Origin: Xanthomonas codiaei
GTDB taxonomy: Bacteria; Pseudomonadota; Gammaproteobacteria; Xanthomonadales; Xanthomonadaceae
Direction: 5' to 3'
Assembly: GCF_002939785.1 (NCBI RefSeq)
Contig: NZ_MDEC01000003.1
Span: 124,001-188,000, forward strand
Length of the DNA stretch: 64,000 nt
Part shown: in pieces, positions 1 to 9,263 of the stretch
Position numbering within the stretch: the first letter of the stretch is position 1
How the letters are laid out: every line of letters starts with the position of its first letter
Notes under the pieces: model-generated
What the model was told of the DNA's origin: nothing
Seen by the model: only the letters and a program-made list of their open reading frames with translations
Database searches by the model: none
Program-made: the position numbers and the translations under genes

Positions 1-661
1 ATTCCACCCGCATGTTGCCGCCGCAGCCCCACAGCTCGTTGCCCACGCCGAAGTAGGGCACCTGCCAGGGCGCATCGCGGCCATTGGTGCGGCGCTCGCT
101 GGCCAGGCTGGAGCGGGTGGGGGCGGTCATGTACTCGCTCCACTGCGCGATCTCGTCCGGCGCCGCATTGCCCACGTTGCCGGCGATGTACGCCTGGGTG
201 CCGAGCAGTTCGGTGAAGTCCATGAACTCGTGGGTGCCGAACCGGTTGGATTCCTCCACGCCGCCCCAGTGGGTGTTGACGCGGATCGGGCGCTTCGCCG
301 GTGCACCCACGCCGTCGCGCCAGTGGTATTCGTCGGCAAAACAGCCACCCGGCCAGCGGATATTGGGTACCGCGATGGCCTTCAACGCCGCAAGCACGTC
401 GTTGCGATAGCCGCGCGTATTGGGAATCGGCGACTCCTCGCCCACCCACACCCCGCCATAGATGCCGGTGCCCAGGTGTTCGGCGAATTGCCCGAACACC
501 TGGCGCGACACCTGTGCGCCAGGCTGGTCCACGCGCAGCGTGCCGGTCACCTTGACTTCGGCCGCAGGGGCCGCCAAGGCGGTGATCGCCACGGCAGTCG
601 CAACCATGACGGGCAGCAGCCTGCTGCGTGAAGTCTGCAACGCGAGGGAAATCCACTGCAT
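1..661 (-). CDS. Alpha-L-arabinofuranosidase GH51, N-terminal part (cut by window edge)
   Basis: Exo-acting hydrolase that removes arabinofuranosyl side chains from arabinan or arabinoxylan, probably exported. Only about 220 codons lie in the window; the rest is beyond base 1. The ATG at 661 gives a basic then hydrophobic leader ending near AAPAAEVKV, which reads as a signal peptide. The mature part shows GH51 landmarks: QVFGQFAEHLGTGIYGGVW, NIRWPGGCFADEYHW and, near the cut end, GVGNELWGCGG, whose Glu is the family's general acid/base. The nucleophile Glu should lie outside the window. The gene is divergent from the aldose 1-epimerase. Family assignment is strong; substrate is inferred from the family. 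Confidence 0.9.
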   Translation of the reverse strand, partial: MQWISLALQTSRSRLLPVMVATAVAITALAAPAAEVKVTGTLRVDQPGAQVSRQVFGQFAEHLGTGIYGGVWVGEESPIPNTRGYRNDVLAALKAIAVPNIRWPGGCFADEYHWRDGVGAPAKRPIRVNTHWGGVEESNRFGTHEFMDFTELLGTQAYIAGNVGNAAPDEIAQWSEYMTAPTRSSLASERRTNGRDAPWQVPYFGVGNELWGCGGNMRVE

Positions 662-903
662 CGGCTGGGCGCTACTGGGATCGGTAGGCGAGGGCGTGCG
701 CCGGCGTCGCAGGCGTAGCGGTAGGGTAATGCGTGCGTGGCCGTCTGTCGCCGCGTTGGATGAGGGGAAGGCGAGCCCTGCCGCGTGCGCGCGCTGGTGC
801 GTGCCGGCGGCAGTGGCAGGCCGGCCAGGATGTGCGCAAGCGCATGGCCGGCGACGGCGCCAGGCGGCTATGCTCGCGGGCTTCCAACAGTGCGGGGCGA
901 TCC

Positions 904-1953
904 ATGCAGCGAGTGTTCGGGCAGTTGCCAGACGGAACCGAGGTCCATGCGTTGACCCTGCGCAGCGATGCCGGGTTGACGGCCGAAGTGCTGACCTATG
1001 GCGGCATCCTGCACACGCTGCATCTGACCACCGCACAGGGCGTGGTGCCGCTGGTGCTGAACCTGCCGGATCTGCCTGCCTACGCCGCCGATGGCGACAG
1101 CTTCAACATCCTGGTCGGCCGCTTCGGCAACCGCATTGCCGGTGCGCGTTACACGCTCGATGGCCTCACCCATGTGCTGGCCGCCAACGAGGGGCGCAAC
1201 CAGCTGCACGGCGGCCTGCGTGGTTTCGGCCGGCGGGTCTGGAGCGTGCTGGAGCAAACCGCCGACCAGGTGCTGCTTGGCTACGATTCGCCCGATGGCG
1301 AAGAAGGCTATCCCGGCAACCTGCAGGTGCGTGCACGGCTGGCCCTGCATGGCGATACGCTGCAGCTGGACTTCGAGGCGCGCTGCGATGCCGCCACGCC
1401 GGTGAACCTGACCCACCACCCCTATTTCAACCTGTCCGGCGACCCGCAGCTGCGTGCCGCATCGCAGGTGTTGCGGGTGCCGGCCGACCGCTATCTGCCG
1501 GTGGATGCCGAATCGATCCCGACCGGGGAGATCGCCGCGGTGGCCGGCACGCCGTTCGACTTCCGCACGCCTGCCGCGCTGGCCGAGCGGATCGACCCGG
1601 CGCATCCGCAGATCGTGCTGGGCAAGGGCTACGACCAGTGTCTGGTGCTGGCGGCCGATGCGGACTGCGTGGCCGAGATGTATTCGCCGCACAGCGGCGT
1701 GGCGATGCGCATCAGCAGCGATGCGCCGGCCGTACAGCTCTACGAAGGGCAGCATCTGGATGCGCATCACCCCGGGCTCGGACGCGGCATCTGCCTGGAG
1801 CCGCAGGACTACCCGGATGCGCCCAATCGCCCGCAGTTCCCCTCGACCATCCTGCGACCCGGCCAGGTCTATCGCCGCCGCATCGCCTATCGCTTCGCCC
1901 ACCCGGGCCCGCAGCAGCCTTGGGAGGTGGTCAGCGCTGCATTGGATGGATAG
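904..1953 (+). CDS. galM: Aldose 1-epimerase (mutarotase)
   Basis: Interconverts alpha and beta anomers of aldoses such as galactose. The protein is 349 aa, normal for GalM. The ATG at 904 was chosen because the open frame upstream to 733 encodes unlike-protein sequence and MQRVFGQLPDG is a typical beginning. Family motifs are present: GRFGNRI (about residues 72-78), LHGG with His102, VNLTHHPYFNLSG (His171/172) and GICLEPQDYPDAPN with the catalytic-base Glu near residue 299. It is divergent from the arabinofuranosidase, so the pair may serve plant sugar use, but no shared regulatory site was found. Confidence 0.93.
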   Translation: MQRVFGQLPDGTEVHALTLRSDAGLTAEVLTYGGILHTLHLTTAQGVVPLVLNLPDLPAYAADGDSFNILVGRFGNRIAGARYTLDGLTHVLAANEGRNQLHGGLRGFGRRVWSVLEQTADQVLLGYDSPDGEEGYPGNLQVRARLALHGDTLQLDFEARCDAATPVNLTHHPYFNLSGDPQLRAASQVLRVPADRYLPVDAESIPTGEIAAVAGTPFDFRTPAALAERIDPAHPQIVLGKGYDQCLVLAADADCVAEMYSPHSGVAMRISSDAPAVQLYEGQHLDAHHPGLGRGICLEPQDYPDAPNRPQFPSTILRPGQVYRRRIAYRFAHPGPQQPWEVVSAALDG

Positions 1954-1969
1954 AGGCTGCGTCGGCGCC

Positions 1970-1986
1970 GGTGACCGTCGGTCACC
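1970..1986 (+). terminator. Weak hairpin after galM
   Basis: GGTGACC-GTC-GGTCACC forms a perfect 7-bp stem with a 3-nt loop, 17 nt after the galM stop and just before the convergent CcsA-like stop at 2001. It has no T-tract, so it is only a possible bidirectional terminator. Confidence 0.35.
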
Positions 1987-2000
1987 CGACGTCATCGCAA

Positions 2001-2792
2001 TCAGCGCGGGCCCAGCACCAGTTCGATCACGAACTTGCTGCCGAAGAACGACAGCACCAGCAGCGCCATCGCGGTCAGCGTCCAGTGCACCGCCTTGGTG
2101 CCGCGCCAGCCGTTACGCCAGCGGCCGATCAGCAGCGCGCCGAACACGACCCACGACAGGATGCTGAGCACGGTCTTGTGCAGCAGGCGCTGCGCCAGGA
2201 AGTCCTGCACGAACAGCAGGCCGGTCAGCAGGGTCAGGCTCAGCAACACGAAGCCGACCGTGATCGTGCGGAACAGCAGCGTTTCCAGCTCGGTCAGCGG
2301 CGGGAGCGCACGCAGCCAGGTGTGGAAGTCGCGTCGCCGTAGTGCGCGCTCCTGCAGCCACAACATGATCGCCAGCAACGCGGCGATGCCCAGGGTGGCG
2401 TAGGCCAGCAGGGCCATCCACGCATGCAGCTCCAGCCGCCAGCCCAGGTCCGCGCTGGGCTCGTGACCATAGGCGTGGTAACAGGCCAGCAGGATCGCCG
2501 ACAACGGGAACACCACCACGCCCACCGCCGCGGTCCTGCCGCGCCCGCCGAACACCGCGGTCAGCCCGGCCATGCCCAGCCCGGTCAGCGACAGCGCCGC
2601 AAAAAAATGCATGTCCGGCCCGCCGGCGGTACGCAACGCCACCAGCACGTGGTAGCCGGCATGCAGCGCCACCGCTGCCAGCGCCGGCGCCAGCCAGCGC
2701 GCAGGCGACTGGTTGCCATCGCGCATCACCGCGCGGGTGAGCAGGGCCGCAGCCAGCAGGTACAAGGCGAACGCGATGAGAACGATTGTCAT
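2001..2792 (-). CDS. CcsA/HemX-type cytochrome c assembly membrane protein (YpjD-like)
   Basis: Inner-membrane protein of 263 aa with about eight hydrophobic segments, starting MTIVLIAFALYLLAAALL. It matches the CcsA/CcmF/HemX family: the segment with GWRLELHAWMALLAYATLGIA and the following helices carry the conserved histidines expected to ligand haem, and LLHKTVLSILSWVVFG holds another. In related bacteria this gene sits next to ffh, as here, and is annotated as an inner-membrane assembly protein. The ATG at 2792 was chosen because upstream codons only translate the heptad repeat. Exact role is not known; haem handling is inferred from the family. Confidence 0.8.
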   Translation of the reverse strand: MTIVLIAFALYLLAAALLTRAVMRDGNQSPARWLAPALAAVALHAGYHVLVALRTAGGPDMHFFAALSLTGLGMAGLTAVFGGRGRTAAVGVVVFPLSAILLACYHAYGHEPSADLGWRLELHAWMALLAYATLGIAALLAIMLWLQERALRRRDFHTWLRALPPLTELETLLFRTITVGFVLLSLTLLTGLLFVQDFLAQRLLHKTVLSILSWVVFGALLIGRWRNGWRGTKAVHWTLTAMALLVLSFFGSKFVIELVLGPR

Positions 2793-2820
2793 CGTGGAAG
2801 TTTCGCATACTGGGGGCTGG

Positions 2821-2897
2821 GATTCGGGATTCGGGATTCGGGATTCGGGAATCGGGAATCGGGAATCGGGAATCGGGAATCGGGAATCGGGAATCGG
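2821..2897. repeat. Tandem heptad array, 11 units
   Basis: Eleven perfect 7-nt units in a row: four of GATTCGG followed by seven of GAATCGG. Read in another phase, this is GGG every 7 nt with 4-nt spacers, so the + strand fits the G-quadruplex pattern G3N4 many times over. It starts 29 nt upstream of the CcsA-like start codon at 2792, within its 5' region, and belongs to the same heptad family as the inverted pairs further along the window. Confidence 0.95.
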
Positions 2898-3196
2898 GAA
2901 AAGCGGGTGGCCGCGGGGTGTGTGGGTTTGGGGGTGGCAGGGGAGTGGTGGCACGCAGGGAAGGGGGGCGCCCGGGCGAGTGAGGTGTAGCAAGGCACTG
3001 AATGACACCGGGCCCGCACCGGTAGCGCGCGGGTGGGACGTGCGGGACGTGCTGGTCTGGTTGTGCTGCTCTTGCTTCTTCGCAGGCCTCGGAGTGCGGG
3101 GCTGCGCACTGCCTCGCGTTCGCGGGGCTGCTCCGCCGGAACGGTGTCGCCAGGCGCGCGTCGGGTCGGTTGGGGCGGGGCGTTGGCCGGTGCCGC
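2898..3196. other. Intergenic stretch between ccsA-like gene and ffh
   Basis: About 300 bases of G-rich, low-complexity sequence. Its reading frames look like shadow frames, with no plausible protein. Nothing is recognised apart from the heptad array before it and the ffh promoter element after it. Confidence 0.5.
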
Positions 3197-3202
3197 TATA
3201 AT
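3197..3202 (+). promoter_or_regulatory. Probable -10 element for ffh
   Basis: A perfect TATAAT lies 34 nt upstream of the ffh start codon. No good -35 hexamer was found at 16-18 nt spacing, so only the -10 is claimed. Confidence 0.45.
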
Positions 3203-3235
3203 CGACGCCCGTTTCCCCTTCGCGGTCCCTTGCGC

Positions 3236-4612
3236 ATGTTCGAGTCCCTTACCCAACGTCTCTCCGGCACCATGGAGCGCCTGCGCGGCCGCGGCCGCCT
3301 GACCGAGGAGAACATCCGCGAAGCGACCCGCGAAGTGCGCATCGCGCTGCTGGAGGCCGACGTCGCGCTGCCGGTGGTGCAGGCGCTGATCGAGCGCATC
3401 AAGGTGCGCGCAGTGGGCCAGGAAGTGCTCAAGTCGCTGACTCCGGGCCAGGCCCTGATCAAGGTGGTGCGCGACGAACTCACCGCGGTGATGGGCGCGG
3501 CCGCCAGCGATCTCAATCTCAACGTGCCGGCTCCGGCCATCGTGCTGATGGCCGGCCTGCAGGGCGCGGGCAAGACCACCACCGTGGGCAAGCTCGCCAA
3601 GCACCTGAAGGAAAAGCGCAAGAAGAAGGTCATGGTGGTCTCGGCCGACGTCTACCGCCCGGCCGCGATCGAGCAGCTCAAGACCCTGGCCGAACAGGTC
3701 GGCGTGCTGTTCTTCGCCTCCGATGCGTCGCAGAAGCCGGTCGACATCGTGCGCGCGGCCATCAGCGACGCGCGCAAGTCCTTCGTCGACGTGCTGCTGG
3801 TCGATACCGCCGGCCGCCTGGCGATCGATCAGGCGATGATGGACGAGATCAAGGCGCTGCACGCTGCGGTCAATCCCACCGAGACCCTGTTCGTGGTCGA
3901 TGCGATGACCGGCCAGGACGCGGCCAACACCGCCAAGGCGTTCGGCGAGGCGCTGCCGCTGACCGGCGTGGTGCTGACCAAGACCGATGGCGATGCCCGC
4001 GGCGGCGCCGCGCTGAGCGTGCGCTACATCACTGGCAAGCCGATCAAGTTCGTCGGTACCGGCGAAAAGACCGACGGCCTGGACGTGTTCCATCCGGACC
4101 GCGTTGCCAGCCGCATCCTGGACATGGGTGATGTGCTGTCGCTGGTGGAGCAGGTCGAGCACAGCGTCGACCAGGAGAAAGCCGCCAAGCTCGCCGCCAA
4201 GGTCGCCAAGGGCAAGAAGTTCGACCTCAACGACATGAAGGAACAGCTCGAGCAGATGCAGAGCATGGGCGGCATCCATGGGCTGATGGACAAGCTGCCG
4301 GGCATGGGCCAGATCCCGGATAACGTCAAGCAGCAGGTCACCGGCAAGGAAGTGCCGCGCATGATCGCCATCATCAACTCGATGACCAAGAAGGAACGCC
4401 GCAACCCGGCGTTGCTCAACGGCTCGCGCCGCGCCCGCATCGCACGCGGCTCGGGCATGCAGCCGGCCGACGTCAACAAGCTGATGAAGCAGTACCAGCA
4501 GATGGAAAAGATGATGGGCAAGCTGGCCGGCGGCGGCATGAAGGGCCTGATGCGCAACATGAAGGGCATGATGGGTGCGATGGGTGGCCGCGGCGGCATG
4601 CCGTTCCGCTGA
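3236..4612 (+). CDS. ffh: Signal recognition particle GTPase Ffh
   Basis: Protein part of the signal recognition particle. It binds 4.5S RNA and signal sequences of nascent membrane proteins, and docks with FtsY. The protein is 458 aa, close to the usual 450. Order: N domain (residues 1-90), G domain with GLQGAGKTTT (about 107-116), DTAGRLA and TKTDGDARGG, then the Met-rich M domain from about 300 with GMGQIPDN, RRARIARGSG and a C-terminal run of GMKG/MMGAMGG. The ATG at 3236 follows the TATAAT by 34 nt. The frame is open further upstream, but that extension is not conserved-looking. Confidence 0.98.
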   Translation: MFESLTQRLSGTMERLRGRGRLTEENIREATREVRIALLEADVALPVVQALIERIKVRAVGQEVLKSLTPGQALIKVVRDELTAVMGAAASDLNLNVPAPAIVLMAGLQGAGKTTTVGKLAKHLKEKRKKKVMVVSADVYRPAAIEQLKTLAEQVGVLFFASDASQKPVDIVRAAISDARKSFVDVLLVDTAGRLAIDQAMMDEIKALHAAVNPTETLFVVDAMTGQDAANTAKAFGEALPLTGVVLTKTDGDARGGAALSVRYITGKPIKFVGTGEKTDGLDVFHPDRVASRILDMGDVLSLVEQVEHSVDQEKAAKLAAKVAKGKKFDLNDMKEQLEQMQSMGGIHGLMDKLPGMGQIPDNVKQQVTGKEVPRMIAIINSMTKKERRNPALLNGSRRARIARGSGMQPADVNKLMKQYQQMEKMMGKLAGGGMKGLMRNMKGMMGAMGGRGGMPFR

Positions 4613-4905
4613 GTGCGCATCGGCGCCGCGCGCGGTGCGTGAGCGTGCAGGGGGCGCACGGCCAGCGTTTCTTCCGCTGCTCATTCGCTCGCTTGCGGCA
4701 CGCAGGCAGTCAGCCATCGCAACCGGGTGTTGCGTGAGGTGGATGTCCTGGTGGGGGCGGCAGGCCGAGGCCGGCCATCGCCGCCGATCCGGATGTGCTG
4801 ACAGTTGCGTCACGGCGCGCTTGGCGATACCCGCTGGCCGCACGCGTCTGCATCGTCATCGCATATTGACCATCGCAGGTACCATGCGCCATCTCATGGT
4901 TGTCG

Positions 4906-5985
4906 ATGGTGTCAATGAGCAGATATCCGAACGTGGATGCCTTTCAGCAGCGCTTCGGCCTGCGCCTGCCGATCCTGCTCAGTCCAATGGCTGGCGCCTG
5001 CCCGGTGCCGTTGTCGGCGGCGGTTGCCAATGCCGGCGGCATGGGGGCGATGGGGGCGGTGTTGTCGCAGCCGCAGGACATCGTGGCGTGGATGGCCGCC
5101 TTCCGTGAGGTGAGTGCAGGCCCTGCGCAGGTCAATCTGTGGATTCCCGATCCGGCGCCCGCGCGCGATGCGAAAGCCGAGGCGCGTCTGCGTGCGTTTC
5201 TCGCGCAATGGGGGCCGTCGGTGCCCGAATCGGCTGGCGACGCTGCGCCGGCCGACTTCGATGCGCAGTTCGAGGCCTTGCTCGCCGCGCGCCCGACGGT
5301 GGCCTCCTCGATCATGGGCGTGTTCCGTCCCGATCAGGTGGCGCGACTGAAGGCGTCCGGCATCGCCTGGTTCGCCTGCGCCACGACCCTTCAGGAGGCG
5401 CGCGCGGCACAGGATGCCGGCGCCGATGCGGTGGTTGCGCAGGGCGCGGAAGCCGGCGGCCATCGCGGCGCGTTCGATGCCGGCCAGGCCGAGCGCCAGA
5501 TGACCGGCTTGTTTGCGTTGTTGCCGCGCCTGGTCGACCACCTGGACGTCCCGGTCATCGCCGCCGGCGGCATCGCCGATGCGCGTGGGATCGCCGCGGC
5601 GCTGTTGCTCGGCGCCAGTGCCGTGCAGATCGGCACCGGCCTGCTGCGCACGCCCGAAGCGGCACTGCCCGACGCCTGGGCCGACGCGCTGGTCACGTCC
5701 GAACCCGAGCAGACCCAGCCCACCCGCGCATTTTCCGGGCGACTCGGCCGCGCGCTGGCAACGCCTTACGTGCGGGCCGCCAGCGCGGCGGATGCACCGC
5801 CGCCGGCACCGTATCCGGTGCAGCGCGCGCTGACTGCACCGATGCGCCAGGCCGCCGCGCGCGATAACCGCCTGGATGCGATGCAGGCCTGGGCCGGGCA
5901 GTCGGCCTGGATGGCGCCCGCGCAACCGGCCGGCGACCTGGTCACGCAGTGGTGGGAGCGGGCGCAGGCCCTGTTATGTCGCTGA
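4906..5985 (+). CDS. Nitronate monooxygenase (2-nitropropane dioxygenase family)
   Basis: FMN-dependent TIM-barrel enzyme that oxidises alkyl nitronates. About 359 aa. Family features: LPILLSPMAGACPVPLSAAVANAGG at the N-terminus (FMN contact), GAEAGGHRG with the catalytic His near residue 186, and the phosphate-binding segments VIAAGGIADARGIAAAL and GASAVQIGTGLL. The start is uncertain: TTG 4900, ATG 4906 and ATG 4915 are in frame and none has a clear ribosome site. The 3' end overlaps the next gene by 10 nt, which suggests translational coupling. A link between the two functions is not evident. Confidence 0.88.
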   Translation: MVSMSRYPNVDAFQQRFGLRLPILLSPMAGACPVPLSAAVANAGGMGAMGAVLSQPQDIVAWMAAFREVSAGPAQVNLWIPDPAPARDAKAEARLRAFLAQWGPSVPESAGDAAPADFDAQFEALLAARPTVASSIMGVFRPDQVARLKASGIAWFACATTLQEARAAQDAGADAVVAQGAEAGGHRGAFDAGQAERQMTGLFALLPRLVDHLDVPVIAAGGIADARGIAAALLLGASAVQIGTGLLRTPEAALPDAWADALVTSEPEQTQPTRAFSGRLGRALATPYVRAASAADAPPPAPYPVQRALTAPMRQAAARDNRLDAMQAWAGQSAWMAPAQPAGDLVTQWWERAQALLCR

Positions 5986-6773
5986 TCTTCTGCAACGGCG
6001 CACCGGCCAGCGCGCAGCAACTCGGCGCCGTGGCGCTGATCAACTACGGCCACTTCACCACGTTGCAGGTCCGCAACGGCGCCACGCTGGGGCTGGATCT
6101 GCACCTGCAGCGCCTGCAGGAGGGTAGCCGCGCGCTGTTCGGCCAGGCGCTGGAACCTCAGCAACTGCGCGCGCACCTGCGTGCCGCGCTGGCCGCGTCG
6201 GCGATGGCCGATGCCAGCCTGCGCGTCACCGTGTTCGCGCCCGATTACGATTTTCGCAACCCCTTGCGCGAGGTTGCGCTGGAGGTGATGGTCGCGCTGT
6301 CGCCACCTGCCGACATGCCCGAGGCCGGCCTGCGCGCGCAGCTCGCCGAGTACGTGCGCGAACGGCCTGACCTCAAGCATGTCGGCACCTTTCCGCTGCT
6401 GCACCTGCGCCGGCTGGCCATGCAGGCCGGCCATGACGATGTGGTGCTGCACGATCGGCAGGGCAGGGTGCTGGAGGGGGCGTTCTGGAACCTGGGATTC
6501 TGGCAGCGCGGAGGCGTGGTCTGGCCGCAGGGGCCGGCGCTGCGGGGCACCCGGCAACAGCTGCTGCAGGCGGGACTGACGGCGCTGGGCATCGCCCAGG
6601 TGAGCCGGCCGGTGGAGCTGGGCGAGCTGGAGCGTTTCGATGGCGCATTCGCCTGCAATGCGCGCGGGCAGCAGGCCATCGTTGCGCTCGGGCCGGCCCG
6701 CTGGGCACCGCATGCGGCGCAGCTGCCGCTGCTGGAGCGGGCCCTGCAAACCCGTGCCTGGCAAGCGATCTGA
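5976..6773 (+). CDS. Class IV aminotransferase, aminodeoxychorismate lyase-like
   Basis: PLP enzyme of fold type IV, 265 aa. It resembles PabC, which cleaves 4-amino-4-deoxychorismate to p-aminobenzoate for folate. The pattern [19 protein letters not shown] matches the PabC segment carrying the PLP lysine (K in LKH), and [12 protein letters not shown] matches the conserved EG..N.F region. The ATG at 5976 lies inside the end of the nitronate monooxygenase gene. It is distant from PabC outside these motifs, so a D-amino-acid or branched-chain aminotransferase cannot be excluded. Confidence 0.78.
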   Translation: MSLIFCNGAPASAQQLGAVALINYGHFTTLQVRNGATLGLDLHLQRLQEGSRALFGQALEPQQLRAHLRAALAASAMADASLRVTVFAPDYDFRNPLREVALEVMVALSPPADMPEAGLRAQLAEYVRERPDLKHVGTFPLLHLRRLAMQAGHDDVVLHDRQGRVLEGAFWNLGFWQRGGVVWPQGPALRGTRQQLLQAGLTALGIAQVSRPVELGELERFDGAFACNARGQQAIVALGPARWAPHAAQLPLLERALQTRAWQAI

Positions 6774-6801
6774 GCGATCTGCCGCAGCTGCGCGTCGTGG
6801 C

Positions 6802-6830
6802 TTGGCTTCGCTGGCGCGGCCGGCTATAAT
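6802..6830 (+). promoter_or_regulatory. Promoter of rpsP-rimM-trmD-rplS
   Basis: TTGGCT at 6802-6807 and a perfect TATAAT at 6825-6830, separated by 17 nt. This is a good sigma-70 promoter, with the -10 ending 52 nt before the rpsP start codon. Confidence 0.7.
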
Positions 6831-6882
6831 CGCCGGCTTACCGCGCCACTCTGGCGACTGGGCAACTGAGGAAAACGACACC

Positions 6883-7143
6883 ATGGTCAAGATTCGACTG
6901 ACCCGCGGCGGCGCCAAGAAGCGTCCGTTCTACCACATCATCGTGACCGACGTGCGCAGCGCGCGCGACGGCCGCAACATCGAGCGTCTGGGTTACTACA
7001 ACCCGGTTGCGCAGGGCGCCGAACCGCGCATCGTGCTCGATATCGCCCGTGTCGATCATTGGGTTGGCAACGGTGCACAGCTGACCGACAAGGTGCGCAA
7101 CCTGTATCGCGAAGCGTCCAAGTCCCAGGCCGCTGCGGCCTGA
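6883..7143 (+). CDS. rpsP: 30S ribosomal protein S16
   Basis: Small-subunit ribosomal protein that helps assemble the 16S 5' domain. 86 aa, starting [19 protein letters not shown] and containing the signature [13 protein letters not shown]. First gene of the conserved rpsP-rimM-trmD-rplS operon; GAGGAAAA about 10 nt upstream serves as the ribosome site. Confidence 0.98.
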   Translation: MVKIRLTRGGAKKRPFYHIIVTDVRSARDGRNIERLGYYNPVAQGAEPRIVLDIARVDHWVGNGAQLTDKVRNLYREASKSQAAAA

Positions 7144-7186
7144 TCTTGAGGGCCGGGCCTCGCTGCCCGGCCCAGAGTCGACACAG

Positions 7187-7699
7187 ATGAAGCCGACCGA
7201 GCGCCGCATCCTGTTAGGCAGGATAGTCGGCGCTTTTGGTGTCAAGGGCGAGCTCAAGCTCGAATCCTGGACCGAGCCGCGCACGGCGATCTTCCGGTAT
7301 CAGCCGTGGATCGTGCGCTCGCCGTCCGGCCAGGAATCGGTGCTCAGCGGTGTGCGTGGACGCGATCAGGGCAAGAATCTGATTGCGGTGTTCCCCGATA
7401 TCAGCGACCGCGACACCGTCGAAGCCATGCACGGGACCGAGATCTTCGTTCCCCGCAGTGCGTTGCCGCCGCCCAAGCCCGATGAGTATTACTGGGTGGA
7501 TCTGGAAGGCCTGCAGGTGGAAACCGTCGAAGGCGTCAGCCTCGGCACGGTCTCGCATCTGTTCTCCACCGGCTCCAACGACGTGGTGGTGGTGCGCGGC
7601 GATCGCGAGCGGATGATTCCGTTCGTGTTGCCGGACTACGTCAAGTCGGTGGATTTCGAGGCCAACCGGATCGTGGTCGACTGGGACCCGGATTTCTGA
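7187..7699 (+). CDS. rimM: 16S rRNA processing protein RimM
   Basis: 30S maturation factor that binds ribosomal protein S19. 170 aa, with an N-terminal RimM barrel ([19 protein letters not shown]) and a C-terminal PRC-barrel ([25 protein letters not shown]-like ending VDWDPDF). Lies 43 nt after rpsP in the same operon. The ATG at 7187 is the first in frame. Confidence 0.97.
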   Translation: MKPTERRILLGRIVGAFGVKGELKLESWTEPRTAIFRYQPWIVRSPSGQESVLSGVRGRDQGKNLIAVFPDISDRDTVEAMHGTEIFVPRSALPPPKPDEYYWVDLEGLQVETVEGVSLGTVSHLFSTGSNDVVVVRGDRERMIPFVLPDYVKSVDFEANRIVVDWDPDF

Positions 7700-7727
7700 G
7701 CGAAGCCATCCGCTTCGCTCTTGCCTT

Positions 7728-7750
7728 CCCATTCCCGATTCCCGAATCCC
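7728..7750. repeat. Heptad repeat just before trmD
   Basis: Three CCC-spaced units, the reverse complement of GGGATTC/GGGAATC heptads, end 5 nt before the trmD GTG start. Only one arm of the family is present here. A small hairpin (AGCGAAG / CTTCGCT) sits between it and the rimM stop. Confidence 0.8.
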
Positions 7751-7755
7751 TGCCA

Positions 7756-8529
7756 GTGCGCATCGACGTCATCAGCCTGTTTCCCGAGTTCATCGCGCAA
7801 TGCGCGGCGTTCGGCGTGGTCGGGCGGGCGCAGGAGCGCGGATTGCTGGAACTGCAGGGCTGGAATCCGCGCGATCATGCGCAGGGCAACTACCGCCGGG
7901 TGGACGACCGTCCGTTCGGCGGCGGCCCGGGCATGGTGATGCTGATCGAGCCGTTGCGGGCCTGCCTGGAAGCGGCGCAAGCCGCTGACGCGCGCCCGGC
8001 ACCGGTGATCTACCTCAGCCCGCAGGGGCGGCCGCTCACCCAAGCGCTCGCCCGCGAGCTGGCGCAGTTGCCGCGCATGGTGCTGTTGTGCGGCCGCTAC
8101 GAGGGCGTGGACGAGCGCTTCCTCGATCAGGCGGTGGACATGGAAATCTCCATCGGCGACTACGTGCTGTCCGGTGGCGAGCTGGGCGCGGCGGTGCTGG
8201 TGGACGTGGTGACGCGGTTGCAGGACGGCGTGTTGAACGACGCCGAATCCGCCGCCCAGGACAGTTTCGAAGGGCCGCAGGGCCTGCTGGACTGCCCCCA
8301 CTACAGCCATCCGGCGACCCACGCCTGGGGTGACGTTCCCGAGGTGCTGCGCTCGGGCAACCACGGCGCCATCGCGCGCTGGCGGCGGCAGCAGTCGCTG
8401 GGCCGGACCTGGCTGCGTCGCCCGGACCTGCTGGACGAGGCCGGACTGGACAAGCACGATCGTCGGTTGCTGGAAGAGTTTCGCCGCGAACTCGACCCGG
8501 GCGACGACAAGCCCGGCGACAAGAAATAA
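7756..8529 (+). CDS. trmD: tRNA (guanine-N1-)-methyltransferase TrmD
   Basis: SpoU-TrmD (SPOUT) methyltransferase that makes m1G37 in tRNAs with G36, preventing +1 frameshifts. 257 aa, with a GTG start at 7756 beginning [12 protein letters not shown]. Conserved pieces include [11 protein letters not shown], the knot region [15 protein letters not shown], and [13 protein letters not shown]. The C-terminal domain carries [20 protein letters not shown]. Third gene of the operon. A heptad repeat abuts its start codon, so translation initiation could be affected by the structure. Confidence 0.97.
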   Translation: MRIDVISLFPEFIAQCAAFGVVGRAQERGLLELQGWNPRDHAQGNYRRVDDRPFGGGPGMVMLIEPLRACLEAAQAADARPAPVIYLSPQGRPLTQALARELAQLPRMVLLCGRYEGVDERFLDQAVDMEISIGDYVLSGGELGAAVLVDVVTRLQDGVLNDAESAAQDSFEGPQGLLDCPHYSHPATHAWGDVPEVLRSGNHGAIARWRRQQSLGRTWLRRPDLLDEAGLDKHDRRLLEEFRRELDPGDDKPGDKK

Positions 8530-8673
8530 GGGCGCACCCCTAGCCCTTGAAGATTCGATTGGGGTACAATATGCGGCTTGCTGGCCAGCCTTGCGTCTGG
8601 CCCTCCTACGAACCTCGAGCAATCGCCGTGCGGCGACTGCCGGTCCAATATCACCAGACACGCGGTGCCCACC

Positions 8674-9081
8674 ATGAGCAAACTCAACAAAACCATCCTG
8701 GCTGACTTCGAAGCCGCCCAGATCCAGCGCAAGCTGCCGGAATTCAACCAGGGCGACACCGTTGTGGTGAACGTCAAGGTGAAGGAAGGCAACCGCGAGC
8801 GCGTGCAGGCCTATGAGGGCGTGGTGATCGGTACCAAGAATGCCGGCCTGAACTCCGCTTTCACCGTGCGCAAGATCTCGCACGGTTTCGGCGTCGAGCG
8901 TGTGTTCCAGACCCACAGCGCCATCATTGACTCGGTCGAAGTGAAGCGCCGCGGTAAGGTCCGCGCCGGCAAGCTGTACTACCTGCGTGGCCTGGAAGGC
9001 AAGGCTGCCCGCATCAAGGAAGATCTGGCTGCCGCTGCGCAGGCCAAGGCCGCTCGCCAAGCGGCTGCCAAGGCCGAGTAA
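8674..9081 (+). CDS. rplS: 50S ribosomal protein L19
   Basis: Large-subunit protein at the 30S/50S interface. 135 aa from the ATG at 8674 ([16 protein letters not shown]), with the signature [20 protein letters not shown]. The frame is open to 8578, but that part is not L19-like. A 144-nt gap separates it from trmD; TACAAT at 8565-8570 could be a weak internal -10, and the leader may carry regulation. The Ala/Lys-rich tail [17 protein letters not shown] is common in this lineage. Confidence 0.98.
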
Positions 9082-9120
9082 GCCATATCGCTGCCAGGTC
9101 CTCGTGCCTGCAGCTGCCAG

Positions 9121-9150
9121 ACGGCCGCCCTGGGGGCGGCCGTTTGCGTT
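9121..9150 (+). terminator. Rho-independent terminator of the rplS operon
   Basis: Perfect 10-bp GC-rich stem ACGGCCGCCC / GGGCGGCCGT with a TGG loop, followed by TTGCGTTT. It begins 40 nt after the rplS stop. Confidence 0.85.
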
Positions 9151-9263
9151 TGTGGCTCAGCGAACGTCGTACCCAATTCGCACCGGGCGTGTCGATGCAG
9201 CGTTGTACTGGGAAGCTGCCCGGCACCGTGTAGCGGGGGGCATGCCTGCGGTCGCAGGCATGA

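Noticed and set aside
462-2342. A 626-codon + strand open frame across galM
   Set aside because: It is a shadow frame rich in Arg/Ala/Gly/Cys; the real gene in another frame has clear mutarotase motifs.
2821-2897. The heptad array as a CRISPR array
   Set aside because: There are no spacers between units, the units are 7 nt, and no cas genes are nearby.
8547-8570. TTGAAG and TACAAT as a full promoter before rplS
   Set aside because: The spacing is only 12 nt, too short for sigma-70; only the -10-like hexamer is mentioned as a possibility.
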